Assembly: GCA_022316685.1 (NCBI GenBank)
Contig: JAKJHU010000046.1
Coordinates: 8,407,001 to 8,471,000, forward strand
Source: Progne subis subis
Taxonomy: Eukaryota > Chordata > Aves > Passeriformes > Hirundinidae
Direction of reading: 5' to 3'
Length of the DNA stretch: 64,000 nt
Shown here piece by piece: positions 1 to 11,822 of the stretch. The translations under genes were made by a program, and so were the position numbers. Numbering within the stretch: the first letter of the stretch is position 1; each line of letters begins with the position of its first letter. The notes below the pieces were generated by a model, which had not been told where the DNA came from, searched no databases, and worked only from the letters and a program-made list of their open reading frames with translations.

Positions 1-31
1 TGCAAAGTTAGGACAGAGAGAAAGGACTCAC

Positions 32-3000
32 TTCAGCAGCTGGGGGCTGACAAACACAAGTGCATCATGCACCACCTTGAATGCCACCGCTAGCAGGAGA
101 TTCTGCTTGAAGGTCTTGCCCAGGGTTTTCATCAACCAGCCCCTGGGGTAATCCTCGGGAGAGCCTGCATCCTTGTCTCTCTTCTTCTTCTTCTTCTTTG
201 ACTGCTTCTCCTCCTAGAGGGAAGCCCGCATAGAAGTGAGGGAGTTGGTTGTGCAGGCATCCTGCATCTGGAAGGATGCTTCAGGGCAGCACCTCACAGA
301 CCCAGATCAGGTATCCTGAACAAGATCTTAGCTTTAGCTCCTGTCACATTCCCTTTCACTGTTCTCCGCTTGTATCATACACACCCATGACTAGCACCTT
401 CTCTCACCGGCCTAAACATCTCAGGCCAAAAACCAGGCAAAAATCATGAAGAATCTGAGGCCAGGAGTGGTCACAGAATGATGCTCACGCTGACGTCATT
501 GCTGGAAAGTATCTGAGGTAGACAGACATAAGGAACTGCTTGTACTGCAGATTTGAGGGTGGTTCCTGTCCTTATGTAAGGCAGAAAGATGGAGACTCTC
601 CTGGTTTCTCAAAATAGGGGGATCTGCCAAGGACATAACAGGAAGAACTTGTCACGGGTTCCCCTATCCTTGCCCATGGTCCTACAGGATCAAAGAAAGG
701 AAAACCCAGCAAAAGGGGCTGCAGGGAGGTGAGGTGACCCTACTCCCTGAGACCTGGACGTCTCAGTCTCATACTGGCCAAGCGTAGGCATGGATTTACC
801 AGCACCAGGATGTCTTGGCTCTGGGCCTTGCTCATGCTGTTCCCATAGTCTGAGTCACCTTCCCGGCGTCTCTTCTTGCGTTTCCGTTTCTCCAGTTCTG
901 CTCTGGCCTTCTTCATCTCAGACTTCATGTTCTTCTCAAAAGCTGTGTAAAGAGCCTTTGTCTTGTCTTTATCTTTCAATTCCCAGACATCCTCTATCTC
1001 CAAAGGCTTGCGATAGCCCTTGAAAACCATGCTGTGGGACAGAGAAATCCCATGACACTTGTTGGAGACTCCTTGCTGCAGATGAAGAGCCTTCACACCC
1101 ATTCTGGCCCTGGGCTCAGGCTGCACCCAAAGTGGTGCCTCTCCCAGCTAACTCCAAGCAGCCTGTGCTGCAGGTTCCCCTGAGGCACCCCTGCATTTTG
1201 CCAGCCAGACCTCCCTCAGAGCCGTGCTCACCTGCTGTACCATTCAAAGGTGACGGAGCTCAAGAAGGAGGCTGTCATCTCTGGGTTCTACGGTACAAAG
1301 CAAAGGGGGTACTGAGAGATTGTTTATGCTGGGAGATGGTATTAACAAAAGCTGATTTAGCACCCCCAGCCATTAATGAGCCTCATAGTTTTCAAACCGT
1401 GCCAGCTCCAGCCCCAGAAACCTCAGCTCAGAGCCAGCAGCAGCCCACCCTGGACACACATGCAGATGCCCCATACTGCAGGCTCCAGCTCTTGCTGGGC
1501 TCTGTGCTGAAGTCCTCAGGTCTTCCCAAGGAGCCTGGAGCCTGCATGGAGCCACCTCTGCCCCACACATGCTCAGGATGTGGTGCAGAAAACCCACTCC
1601 CATGTAGCCCTCACACCTTCTTCCTGATTTCCTTTGTTTCTGGGGCAATATCTGAGAAGCCTGAGACAAGGAAGAGCAGCAGCTGGAGTCCATAGGAGAT
1701 GAAGAAAAGGATAAACTGTGGCAGGTCAGAGATTGGTTCCTGCAGAAATGGAAAGCCCAGGGTTATTGCTGGGGCTGGTCTCAAGGCCCCTGGGACTCAA
1801 AGACAAGATCCATCCCCAGGCTGAGCCCAACAGAGCAGTGCAAAACTCACTGAGTCCTGGATCAGCTTCCTTTTACCACCTCTCCCTCCTTCTCCCTGAC
1901 CTCCTCCCATATGTGTCTAAGGGGAGAAGTTAGTCCTGGAGAGCTTATACTTCCCCAAAGAGACGGTGAATTCAAACAATTGCTTCTCAGGCCTTTTCTG
2001 GTTCCCCAAGGTCCCCAGGGCAGCTGGGACCTCAGTGATATCACACAGAGCTTGTGAAGAGTATGAAGAAGCTTTCTTTGGGAACAGAACAAGACCATGG
2101 GGAAGCACGGAGCTTCCTGTCAAACCCAACCTGCAGGGCTTTCCGGACGAGTGACTGGAACGGCAGTATCCCACAGAGAAGGGACAGTGTCCAGAAGCAG
2201 AAAAGCACCCCTGAATCTCTGCGCAAGCAGAAGCGCCGTGCCTCATGGATCAGCAGGACCATGATCTGGGGGAAAGAAACTCAGTCAGAGCTGCAGGACT
2301 ATGTCTGGCTTTAAAAGTGCCTTTGGAGTATGTGTCCTGGGATGCCAGCGCACATGATCCACTGGGATTCACTGCCTTGAATACCCTGAGCACACCACCA
2401 ACCCTTCATAAGCTTCAGAATTCATTATATAGGGTAAAGGTTTATTTCAGGAAGAGGTAAGAGTAGGTTTGAATGTACCCTGACACTGCAGCAGGGCACC
2501 ATTACTCTTTCTAACTGTTCTCACTCCAGATACTCAGACATGTCAAGCCATGAGGGGTCACACCCTATCTCATGCACCTTGCCTCCAGGCTTGGAATTGA
2601 ACCCAGATCACCTTCCAGCAGTGCAGCCTCTCTGGGCAGTCCCCTGAGCTTATCATCTCACACGGACTCTGCATGTGAAACTAAATGACGTGACAAAATA
2701 AGAAGAAAAGCAAATGAGGGTATTATCTTGCTTTTAAATGTAGCTCCTGAGCATTTGTTAAGACTGTTAGAATACCCCATGTATCACAGAAGGTGCCTTT
2801 AACTTCCATGCACTTATTCCATCAAGCTAATAGCCACTAGGCTCCCTTTAGCCAGCTTTCTCCTCTGCCCGGGCATCCCGAGGTACTTTCTGGCTCTGTG
2901 CACAAAAATGAGCGGCAATGTACAGGAAGCTGTGAGACATCAGAGCAGCAAGCCATGGTCTGACGTTCACACTGCAAAATCAGTCCTGCTGAAACCCAGA

Positions 3001-4614
3001 ACAGAAACCCATACTGCTCCGAGAAAAGGTTTTGCCAGAGAGCTCAGCCTACACTTGCAGGCATAGAATTATCCCAGTTTTAAGGACAACAGCAGTGAGC
3101 ACTGTACAGCTAGGCACCTGCCCTCAACATATTGCCCTCATGCACCACCCACACAGGTCTGGGGCTAGTCCTACTCCATTCCCAGGCTACCCTCCTCCCG
3201 TGGACACAGCTTCCCACTGATCTCTGCGCTAGGGAAGTCTTGTGCTGCTTGGTGCTGCAGTCCCACCCTGTCCCTGGTGACACACAGCACATCCACGGCT
3301 GAGCCCTTACCCAGGTGACGATGTACAGGCTGGGGTTGGTGTACTGCACAGCTGGCACAGCACCCTGCTCGGCGTCAACAAACGCCAGGGCCAACTCTGC
3401 CACCGCCGTCAGCATCAGCAGAGTAGCCAGCACCTGTGGGGAGAGAGGGCCACCCCATTGTGGACACTGGCAACCACCGGGAGACGAGAGTTCGGCATAA
3501 AATGCACCCATACATACTTACACCCTTTTCAACCCGGACTTGGCCTGGGAGAGCTTTCAGCCCTGTGAATATGCCACAGTTCCACAGGAGCACTGCCGTC
3601 ATTTTAAGTTTGGAAGATAACAGCCCACAAGTTGAGAGGCCCCAGTGCACACTCTGCCCTCCCTCCCTGTTATGCCCTCTGTCCCAGATGTGCCTCCTGC
3701 TGGACTCCCCTTTACATTTCTGTCCTGGATGGACCCCTATCCCATTGCTCCTTCCCTCCTACACTTGTCATTTCTCCATCCCACACCTGATGGTAGCACA
3801 GAGTCTTTCCACCAACACCTCAGGCTGCTCCAGCCTGTCATCTGTGGCCCCTCAGCTCCACTCTACCTGTTTGATGCTGTAGAGTATGGTCACAGAGGAT
3901 TTCTTGCCTCTGGATTTGCACATAGGCAGGAGCTGCCATGGGGCAAAAATCCAGAAGAAGCCAAGGGGGACCCAGACCAGCACAGTCTGCTGGAAGCACT
4001 CAGGCAGGTCAGCATCCGGACGAGAAAGGTAGGAATCATTCTGGGGGCAGCAAAGACAGAACACCGAGTCACGTGCGATGGCTTGACTCTTGCTTGGCAC
4101 ACAGGGCAAGAGGCAGCACTCCTATAGGCCCTGCCCACCCAGCTCCATGCCATTGCATCCCCTCTTCAACACCCACCCCCCTGGCTGAGCATTTCAGCAC
4201 TCAGCCAAGGTCCTATCCCCATCCCCATCCCCATCCCTCTGCCTGAATGTGGGATGGCCATCCCTGGCTGGAGCCAAGCCAGCAGAAGCAGCTGAAGCCA
4301 AGTTATTCCCCACAAGTCCGTACAGGGTGTCCTGTGTTCCCAGGTGGGCTAGAACAGGACAGAGCTCAGTCAGAGAGGTGCCGTTGCCGCACTGTCTGGT
4401 GAACAGCGTGCAGGCAGCGCAAAGCACTCGCTGCCATGGCACTCCTGGATAAACCCCAGAGCCTCTGCCGACAACTGGCAGGACAAGCTGTGAGCCTTGG
4501 AATCCACTGCTCTCCCCCCACACAGCGCGTCCTATGCCGAGAACAGGCAATGGGGATGATACAGCCACTCACCCAGAAGACAGAGCCGCAGAACTTCTCC
4601 AGGGCTGCTGACAT
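32..4614 (-). CDS. ABCC2: ABCC2 (MRP2), canalicular multispecific organic anion transporter, 5' exons 1-8 (partial)
   Basis: ABCC2 is an ATP-driven exporter of glucuronide, glutathione and bilirubin conjugates across apical (bile canalicular) membranes. The coding exons read on the minus strand are 4573-4614, 3867-4040, 3311-3433, 2131-2265, 1617-1739, 1232-1287, 800-1031 and 32-213. All have AG/GT borders and compatible phases, giving about 355 residues. Family landmarks are the N-terminal [66 protein letters not shown] and FVSPQLLK. These cover the five-helix TMD0, the L0 linker and the entry to TMD1. The ABC cassettes lie off the left edge. The start is fixed by an in-frame TGA two codons upstream, and leaves three extra residues (SAA) after Met compared with the mammalian MLEKFC start. 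The L0 linker carries lysine runs (exon 8 has six in a row). The neighbour CUTC is on the same strand, as in other amniotes. Confidence 0.95.
4215..4237 (+). repeat. (ATCCCC)n short tandem repeat
   Basis: Nearly four uninterrupted ATCCCC units in ABCC2 intron 1. It is a simple repeat with no visible function. Confidence 0.85.
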
Positions 4615-4744
4615 AGCTCAGGGGAGAAGAAACGGCAGCTCCTTCCTCTTGCTCTGCCCAGCTGAGACCTAGGCAGATGCTCAGGGATAAAAGTCCTCCC
4701 ACACCCTCAAGTGGTCTTGGGACAAAAATCCGTGATGACACACA

Positions 4745-4757
4745 GTTATTTATTAAC
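4745..4757. promoter_or_regulatory. HNF1-like palindromic site upstream of ABCC2
   Basis: GTTATTTATTAAC matches the HNF1 consensus GTTAATNATTAAC with one mismatch and lies about 130 bp upstream of the ABCC2 start codon. HNF1 factors drive many liver and kidney transporter genes. Binding here is inferred from the motif and its position only. Confidence 0.5.
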
Positions 4758-4857
4758 TTGGCGCTATTGCACAACCCCACAAATCAAAACAGTGACCAAA
4801 AGGGCTTAGGAAGCTGCATGGGCTGAGGAGAAGGGAGGAGAGGAAGACCCAAGAAAG

Positions 4858-4870
4858 AGGTCAAAGGGGA
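4858..4870 (+). promoter_or_regulatory. HNF4/nuclear receptor DR1-like site upstream of ABCC2
   Basis: AGGTCAAAGGGGA is close to the DR1 consensus AGGTCAAAGGTCA bound by HNF4A and RXR heterodimers. It lies about 245 bp upstream of the ABCC2 start codon and about 100 bp from the HNF1-like site, an arrangement typical of hepatocyte promoters. Function is inferred. Confidence 0.4.
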
Positions 4871-7764
4871 AATACAGGGAAATCACAGTCACTGCAGGAC
4901 ACCACAGCCATTGCTCAGAAACCATAGCCTCGATCAGCGCACACAGACACAAGCTCATCCAGACCTGCTAAAGACATTACTTTGATGCAACAGACCTCTC
5001 TGGTGGGAAGCCTGCTGAACGCCAACCAAAAGTCCAGGAACGGCTGGTCCCACAGCAGCTGGTGCCACCTGGCAAGGGGGCTCGTGACACCAGCAGTGCC
5101 CCAGGCCTGGGAATCCGCAGTGTCTGGCAGCTGAGCTGACCACATGCTGCACCAGTCTTTCTGACTCCTCGGGATCCAAGCTCCTTTTAATAATTTCCAG
5201 CCTGCAGAGCCCAAAGATTTTCCAACCTTCTTTTGTGTTTTTCTTTCCCACACTTCCATGTTGTCTGTGTGTTATAGCAGTTGGCTGACCATAAAACCCC
5301 AAGGAGACTTTAAGTCTTCATTCTAAAGTAATCCCCACAGCCGAGACAGAAAGAGCACGACTCCTGAGGAGAGCGATTGCCACTGAAACCCTGTTGCTTA
5401 GAAAGGCCAACATGTGACAGAGACATGTGGGGACAGTGCTGCTAAGGCTGGAATTGGATTTGCTTCATCACGCGTGCTCTTGAGGAACAGCAGATAAAAG
5501 GGGACAGTAGGGTGACTGCAACGATTGTGCTGTCTCCCTGTACACAGAGTTACATGATAACTCGTAAGTCAAGGGTGACAAAATAAGTAATTGCTCAGAA
5601 ACCGTCAATGCCAAAGAAAGGCTCAATGTCCAACTCAGTGGTTAATTATTAGCGGTTTGTCTGATTAAATCCACGAGTTTTTTGTAAATAAAACTATCCC
5701 TAGTGCTAGGCCCTCTGGGCCAGAACCAATACATGGCTCATGAGAGCTGTAAACTGATACAATGAGTAAGAAGTGAATGGAGCAGTCACTCAGCCCTTCT
5801 CATCTGGATTACTGATGTGATTCTTCTTTCTGACACTGGCACAGGTATCCTCTGGCCTTGCTCAAAACCACTTGGAGCACTGCTGCCAAGGGAGCCACTG
5901 GCTTATGACACGTTTCTACAAAACGTCCAGTCCCACTTCTTGTTTCAGTTTTTAGTACAGGTCACGGCTCATCCTCACCCTGTCTTTGGTCTCTCATTCA
6001 GAGTTGAAGTGTTGACCTCAGCACAGCATTCTGCTCTCTTTGATGTTCAAAGCAAGCACAACCCATTATTCTCTACCCTCACAGCCGGGGCACGCTCCTC
6101 CTAAAAACCCACAAAGCTTTACTGTCCTTCAGCTCCTTCCATAAATATTCCTCCACTAAAATACCCAGACAATGTTCACTGGGACCAAGACAATCAAACT
6201 AGTAGTACCTCTTTGGCCAGCAGTATCACAGTTTCCCTGTGCTCCCCAGTCTTTACCCATGTGTTGTACATCATGTTATAACTTTACAAAACTAGACACT
6301 GATTCATGCCTGTCTCACACAGGGTCTGGTCCAGAGGTTTCTGCCAGGCAATCAGCTTAATTGAGCTATCAGTATCACAATTATGACCATGACTCATTAA
6401 ATCTCAACATAAGCCATGAACTCTGAAATCAGGTATTCCAAACTATATTGACTATTATCACAAATCTAATCACTCTTTCCAAGTTTGGATCCTTCCTACT
6501 GCCTGCACACTTGTCAGTGCTGAAGCAGGATCTGACACGAGCACTATGCAGCCATTCCTCTCCCATCTCCTCCGTTAAGAACTTGAGTTCCCAAGGTGTT
6601 TTGGGACACACTAATGCCTCTGATGGATCCATGTGAAAAGGCGGATTTACCCTTTAAACTGAAAATATGTAGTCTTGATCACAGGTCTTCAATAACGTGA
6701 CTCTATTTAAGGTGACAAAGGTGCTGCCACCTTGTCAAGTATCACATTTTTTGCATACATCCTCACATGCTTTAAGCAACTGCCGAGATGAGAAGAGAAA
6801 TCTGTACCCTGCATTTGCTTCCTGAGGACCACTATCTCGGCTGTCAGAGGGATTCTCTTCAGCTTTGTGGTCTTTTACAGAAGAGCAGGCAGCAAGGATA
6901 AAGGTGCTTTACCTCTAGGTCTCTACTCTTCTAATGCACCACTCTGATGCTGTTCAAATCTTTCACTGGGTATTTTACAGAGTAACTGAAATGAGTCTGA
7001 GGCTTCAATCCTGACTAGGCAGCAGTGATCCAACAGGCACATTCCCCAAGCACTGTCTGGAAAACAAGCAGTTTATGCTTTATGTTAGGAAAAGGACCTG
7101 GAAACTCCCTTAGGTAAAGCAGGTTGTCCTCCCAAGAAATCTCACCATACACCAGCCCCACCTGGAGCACTGAGGACCCAGAGGCCAGGATGTCTCACAG
7201 CTTCCTCACCTAATCAGTCAGGTACTTCTCACTACTTAGAGCTGCTGCATTGTTAATCCCCACCTATCCTACTGGCTGACAACAGCAGGCCTTGTTTCCC
7301 AGCTGTGGCTATGATGTTTCCCACCCTGGCATCCTGGATGTGATTGTACTCTCTGGCACAGCAGGGTCCTGATCAATTCAGGCTATGCAACATGGCTCAC
7401 AGTCTTACCTGAAAACACAAATAAACTCTGGAAAAGCACAGCAGGAAGGGGGCAGCTGCAGTGTTTATTTGACAATCACATGCAGTGCTACACAATTCAG
7501 TCCCCTCTACTTGCTCACCTCCCTTCCTCCCAAATGTTGCCAAGCAGCTGTTGCTGCAACATCTGGGAATGAGTCCTTTTATTTAAAATGGCCAACATAA
7601 ATTTCCAGGCCAGGGACTTCAGGGGAAGCCAAGGGAAGAGGTGTCAGGCTTCATCACCTAGTGCACATCCTCTGCAGCCTGAGGATGGAAGCAGTACCCA
7701 TCTGTCCGTGTGCCAGGGCAGACCCTGGAGTCTCAGCGTTCTTGTCCCAGGACAGTGCCGTCCA

Positions 7765-9666
7765 CTACAGAATGTTCTTGGCAATTGCGTTCAGGGTCCT
7801 CACTTTGGCCACATCTGCCACCTTTATGGAGTACTCGGGGGCAGAGAAGGACGCTCCCATGGCAACGTTTGGGTTTCTGTCAGGAAAACCAGTGATTAGT
7901 GGTGATCTGCTGGTGATACAGATGAGTAAGATCCACCAAGAAAAACACCCCCGTATTTCCCCTAGCTTCAGCATTGGCCAAAGATTGTATCACCCAAACC
8001 AAAGGTGGGACAGCAACAGAAAGAAGAGTAATCCAAACGGGCGCAGACCTTCGGACAAATATAACCCATTCCCACTCATTTCCCAGAAGCACATCCCACT
8101 GGCTTCCCAAATCCTACATGCTTATGTTAAAAGTCTAAGGCAACTACCCCACAACCTGCCTTCCCAAGTGCCCTCAAAACTCCTAGAGTGGCAGTAGCTA
8201 GAGAAATGCCCCAAGGATCAGGTTCTGCATGGAACTCATGTCCATGTGAAGAGCGCTGCTGGATTCATACACTGCAGAATACAGTGTCAGGCACCATGAT
8301 CCCAAACATAAAAGCACAACTAGCACTCAGGAAGCTGACAGAAATTTATGCCAGTTCCACAAAAGCATGTTCACATTCATTTAGCCCTTCACTCATAGAG
8401 CTGTGCTAAAAAATAAACATAAATAATCATTTACCTGAACTTCATCCCTGAGTCCCGAGCTGAGCGAGCAGAGCAGTGAAACTCAGAAGCAGTGGAGCCT
8501 TCCAGAATCCTCTGCAGGTTGCGCTCCGTGATGCCACCTCCTGGTGGGAACAAGCCTGAAGTCACACACGGAGCAGACAACACTATTCCAGACCTGACAT
8601 CACCCATATACACTGAAGGGAAAAAGCAGCCCTTGGGAAAACAGAGACTCAGGCACATGAAAAGGGACGGGAGAAGCCTTGGCTCATGTTCTCCCACAGA
8701 TCTAGAGCTGTTCCCAAATCCTGCAGGGAGCAATAGCTGCAGGACTCTGCCCTCCTCAATAGGCTGCATGGCCTTTACTCACACCAGGACAGGAGCTGCT
8801 CCTCCTGGGCAGCTGGCTCAGAAAGCCAGATCACAGAGTGGATTCCAGGGCAAGAGGCTAGCAAGGAAAGGCTAGGGATTGCAGGACCTGGTACAGACAA
8901 CAAAAAAAATTACCTGGCATGACCACAATTCTGCCCTTTGCCTGCAAGAAGAGTAACACACATCAGTGATATTATCGAGGACTACATCCACAGGCGCATT
9001 TGTGAGGCAGCAAAGAAACATCACGTGCAGCACTATCCACAAGCTCATGGATGTGGTCACCATGGTTTACAATTTGTGCGCTCTCACCCATCTCTTTTGT
9101 ACTATTAATGCTTTAAAAGCGGAAAAGAACTTGCAGTTTCAGCTAAGACAACCTGTCACCATTGCCTCCTACCCCTCCCTCCCTCCCATCTGGCTACCTC
9201 TCAGGTACACCTGTTGCACCTTCCTAAAAGGAACTGTGAGACACTCAGCAGGGACCTCACTCTGTTGTTTGTGTGGGCTCTTCATGCCAGCTGTTGAAAC
9301 CAACTCCCACCACCCTCCCTGAATCTGCAAACAAGAACCCAAGCAGTTTTTGCTGTAGGGGACTTCGGGGCCCAGCCTGCATGGGCTTGGGGAAACAGAT
9401 TAAAGCCAAGCAAGAGAGGGAAGGCAAGCACTCCTTGACAGAAGACCTTTCCAGGGATGCCATAAAGCAGCTGCCTGCAGGCAGTGCCAGGGAGCAGCCA
9501 CAGTAACCCAGGGGAGCACAGCAAACACTCACCTGTTCCGCAAGCCTCTTAATCAAGGACAATCCTTCCAGTGCTGAGCTGTCACAGCCACTCGTCAGCA
9601 CCCGCTCAAACCCCAGGGAAATCAGGGTCTCCAGTGCCACCAGAGGGTCATGCACCATGTCAAAGG
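7765..9666 (-). CDS. CUTC: CUTC copper homeostasis protein, last four exons (5' part lost in gap)
   Basis: CutC-family proteins are TIM-barrel proteins implicated in copper homeostasis; the exact reaction in animals is unsettled. The minus-strand exons are 9533-9666, 8914-8941, 8435-8540 and 7765-7876 (stop included), joined in phase. They encode FDMVHDPLVALETL, GFERVLTSGCDSSALEG, AKGRIVVMPGGGITERNLQR, GSTASEFHCSAR and the tail VRTLNAIAKNIL, about 125 residues that align with the C-terminal part of the roughly 273-residue human protein. The exon at 9666 begins with two bases of an Ala codon, so the preceding exon must end with one base. No such exon can be found up to the N-gap at 9939, so the N-terminal half (about 145 residues) is missing from the assembly. 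A 28-bp micro-exon carries KGRIVVMP. Confidence 0.94.
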
Positions 9667-9938
9667 CTGAGGGACCAGAACAACAGCTCAGAAATCGCTC
9701 TGTTCATTGTGCTCAAGCCCTGTCCCTCAGCCAGCTTCCCCAAAGGCAGCAATAGGAAGGGTCCTGCTCACACCCTGGATTCTCAGCTCCTGACTGCAAC
9801 ACTCCCCTTGCAGCACCGCCAGGACCACCATACTCAGCTCCTCAGACACCCCCTCTCTCACAGGGCAATGAGACAGCTCCCAAACCTGAGCTGCCCGGAT
9901 CTTTTCCACTGTGGGGAATAGCACAGCCTGCAGAACTT

Positions 9939-10038
9939 NNNNNNNNNNNNNNNNNNNNNNNNNNNNNNNNNNNNNNNNNNNNNNNNNNNNNNNNNNNNNN
10001 NNNNNNNNNNNNNNNNNNNNNNNNNNNNNNNNNNNNNN
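9939..10038. other. 100-N assembly gap of unknown true length
   Basis: There are exactly 100 N bases. The left flank is CUTC intron and the right flank is ENTPD7 intron 4. In other vertebrates ENTPD7 exons 5 onward, the whole of COX15 (opposite strand) and the CUTC 5' exons lie between these points. The run therefore stands for a much larger missing segment. Confidence 0.97.
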
Positions 10039-10311
10039 TTCAGCTGCTGCAGCCGTTTTGGAGATGAATCTCTTCGTTTGAAATCCTCAGTCAAAAGCAT
10101 CTCCTCTCAGCTCCCTCCCAGCAGGCTCAAATCCTCCTTTCTGCATCCCTCGCCACTCGCCCCTACAACGTGCCCTTTCCTTTTCCAATTCCCCCCCATG
10201 GGATTCTTGACTCTCCCGCAGGGTCCAAGAGCAGGCAGCTGACCTTCCTCTCCTCGGGGCTGAGGGATCCCAGCGCACCCCTGGCTAGCCTGACAAGGGC
10301 GGCGAACTCAC

Positions 10312-11081
10312 CGCTCGGGCAGCAGCCGCATACCCGCCGTGCACAGGATGTACAGCGGAGTCTCCTTGTGCTTCCGCGCCGGGACGTGCGCGGCCGCGAA
10401 CCGCAGCAGGGGCCGCAGGTAGGGGGTCGCCTGCTCGGGGGCGGCCGCGGTCACGGAGATGCCTGGCGAGGAAGGCGCCGTGAGCCAGCCCGCCCCGTCC
10501 GTGCGCTCGGGGCCGGGGCCGGAGAGGGGCAGCACGCACCGGGTTTAATTTTCTTCACGACGGGGCGGCTGCTCCGGTCCCTCATCTGCTTGATGTCCAG
10601 CAGGTCGTGGGGGTTCCCGTTGTGCGGGGGCCAGAAGTAGACGAAAACCCGGGACCCGCTGCTCCCGCAGTCCACCACCACCCCGTAATTAAGGGACGAG
10701 TCCTCGGTGTCCGTGGCCGTCAGCTCCTCCGCCCGCGCCAGGTACCTGCGGCACGGCGGCACGGCGGCTCAGCACCGGCGGCCGGCGGCGACCCCGCTCC
10801 CCGGCAGCCCAGTCCCCGCTCACCTCTCGTCCCGCCGGGAGGCGCGGGGCGGCGCGGCCCAGCGGCGGGGCACGGCGGCCGCCAGCAGCAGCAGCAGCGC
10901 CAAGAGGAGAGCGAGCCCCAGCGCGGCCGAGCGCTGCCGCGGCCCCGGGCACGGTCCCACCGAGCGCCACGACAGGCAGGGAACGCCGATCCTGAAGGTA
11001 AGGGACCACCGTTCAGCATCGGCACCGCGCCGGTCCCGACCACCCCGGCCCTGCCCAGCCCGGCCCCGCTCACCTGGCCAT
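10312..11081 (-). CDS. ENTPD7: ENTPD7 (LALP1) nucleoside triphosphate diphosphohydrolase, first four coding exons (partial)
   Basis: ENTPD7 is an intracellular-membrane apyrase that hydrolyses nucleoside triphosphates on the lumenal side. The minus-strand coding exons are 11074-11081 (ATG GCC AG only), 10824-10991, 10540-10745 and 10312-10462, with phases joining to give 177 residues. A single N-terminal signal-anchor helix spans about residues 25-43 (Ala/Leu-rich). Apyrase-conserved region 1 is [16 protein letters not shown] and ACR2 is [32 protein letters not shown] and VVKKIKPG are diagnostic for the ENTPD4/7 branch. The remaining exons, with ACR3-5 and the C-terminal helix, fall in the gap at 9939. 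The N-terminal segment is much more Ala/Gly/Arg-rich than the human one, reflecting the CpG-island composition. It lies head to head with SLC25A28, with 742 bp between start codons. Confidence 0.95.
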
Positions 11082-11788
11082 GTGCGCCCGCGCATCGCCG
11101 CTGCCGGCACCGCCGCCGGCACCGGCGGACACGTCACCGGCCGCCGCCGCCGCGCCCCGCCGGGAGGAGCACCGCCCCCCGCGGAACGGCGACCAATCGG
11201 CTCCGCCCGCCCTGCCGGAGCCACGCCCGTGCTGCCCGGCCACCAATCGTACTGGGCGGTTCGAGCCCCCCCTTCGCGCGGGCGGGGGCGGGGCCCGGCT
11301 TCGCCCTTGTTCCCGCGTCCGACCTTCGCCGCGAGGCGTCGCGCGGAGGCTCCCTGCCAATCGCGGGCGCCCAAATACACAGCACGCGCCGACATCCGGA
11401 GTGGCGGACTCGCCGGCCAATGGCGGCTCCCAAGCCCCGCGGGGTGGCGGGGCGAGCGGGCCAAAGGTCGTGGGCGCGCCGGCCAATGCGCTGCGCGGCT
11501 GGGCGGGCGCGAAGTTGAGACACCCAACGGGCCGCGAGGGCCGGCAGGGCGGGCGCTCCCGTCGGCCAACGGGAAGCGCGCCCGAACGCGCAGAAGGGAG
11601 CGGCCGGCCAGTGGCGGCGCCCGAGCCGCGGCGCCGGCGGCCAATGAGAGCGACGCGCGCGGGCGGTGCGCGGTCCGCCCGGCCAATGGGCGCGCTGCGG
11701 GGGCGGGCGCCGCACGGCGGAGGCCAATGGGCGCAGGGGAGAGGCGGGGCGGCGCGGGGCGCGGCGGGAGCGGGCCGGGGCGGCGGCG

Positions 11789-11822
<34 letters not shown>

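Larger units (their letters stand above)
4615..7764. other. intergenic: ABCC2 promoter side and CUTC 3' flank
   Basis: I see no gene here. The open frames are short and show no family similarity. The left end holds the probable ABCC2 promoter with HNF1-like and HNF4-like sites. The right end should contain the CUTC 3' UTR; TTTATT on the plus strand at 7578-7583 is an AATAAA in CUTC orientation, about 180 bp past the stop. The remainder is unremarkable single-copy DNA of moderate AT content. Confidence 0.7.

Noticed and set aside
4915..5302. Two overlapping minus-strand frames of about 115 codons above ABCC2
   Set aside because: They show no similarity to any known family and share the same bases in different frames. 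There is no support for an extra gene between ABCC2 and CUTC.
9667..9938. Possible upstream CUTC exon between the exon at 9533 and the gap
   Set aside because: No segment encodes the expected RPLPVTFHR-type sequence followed by a donor in the right phase, so it is treated as intron.
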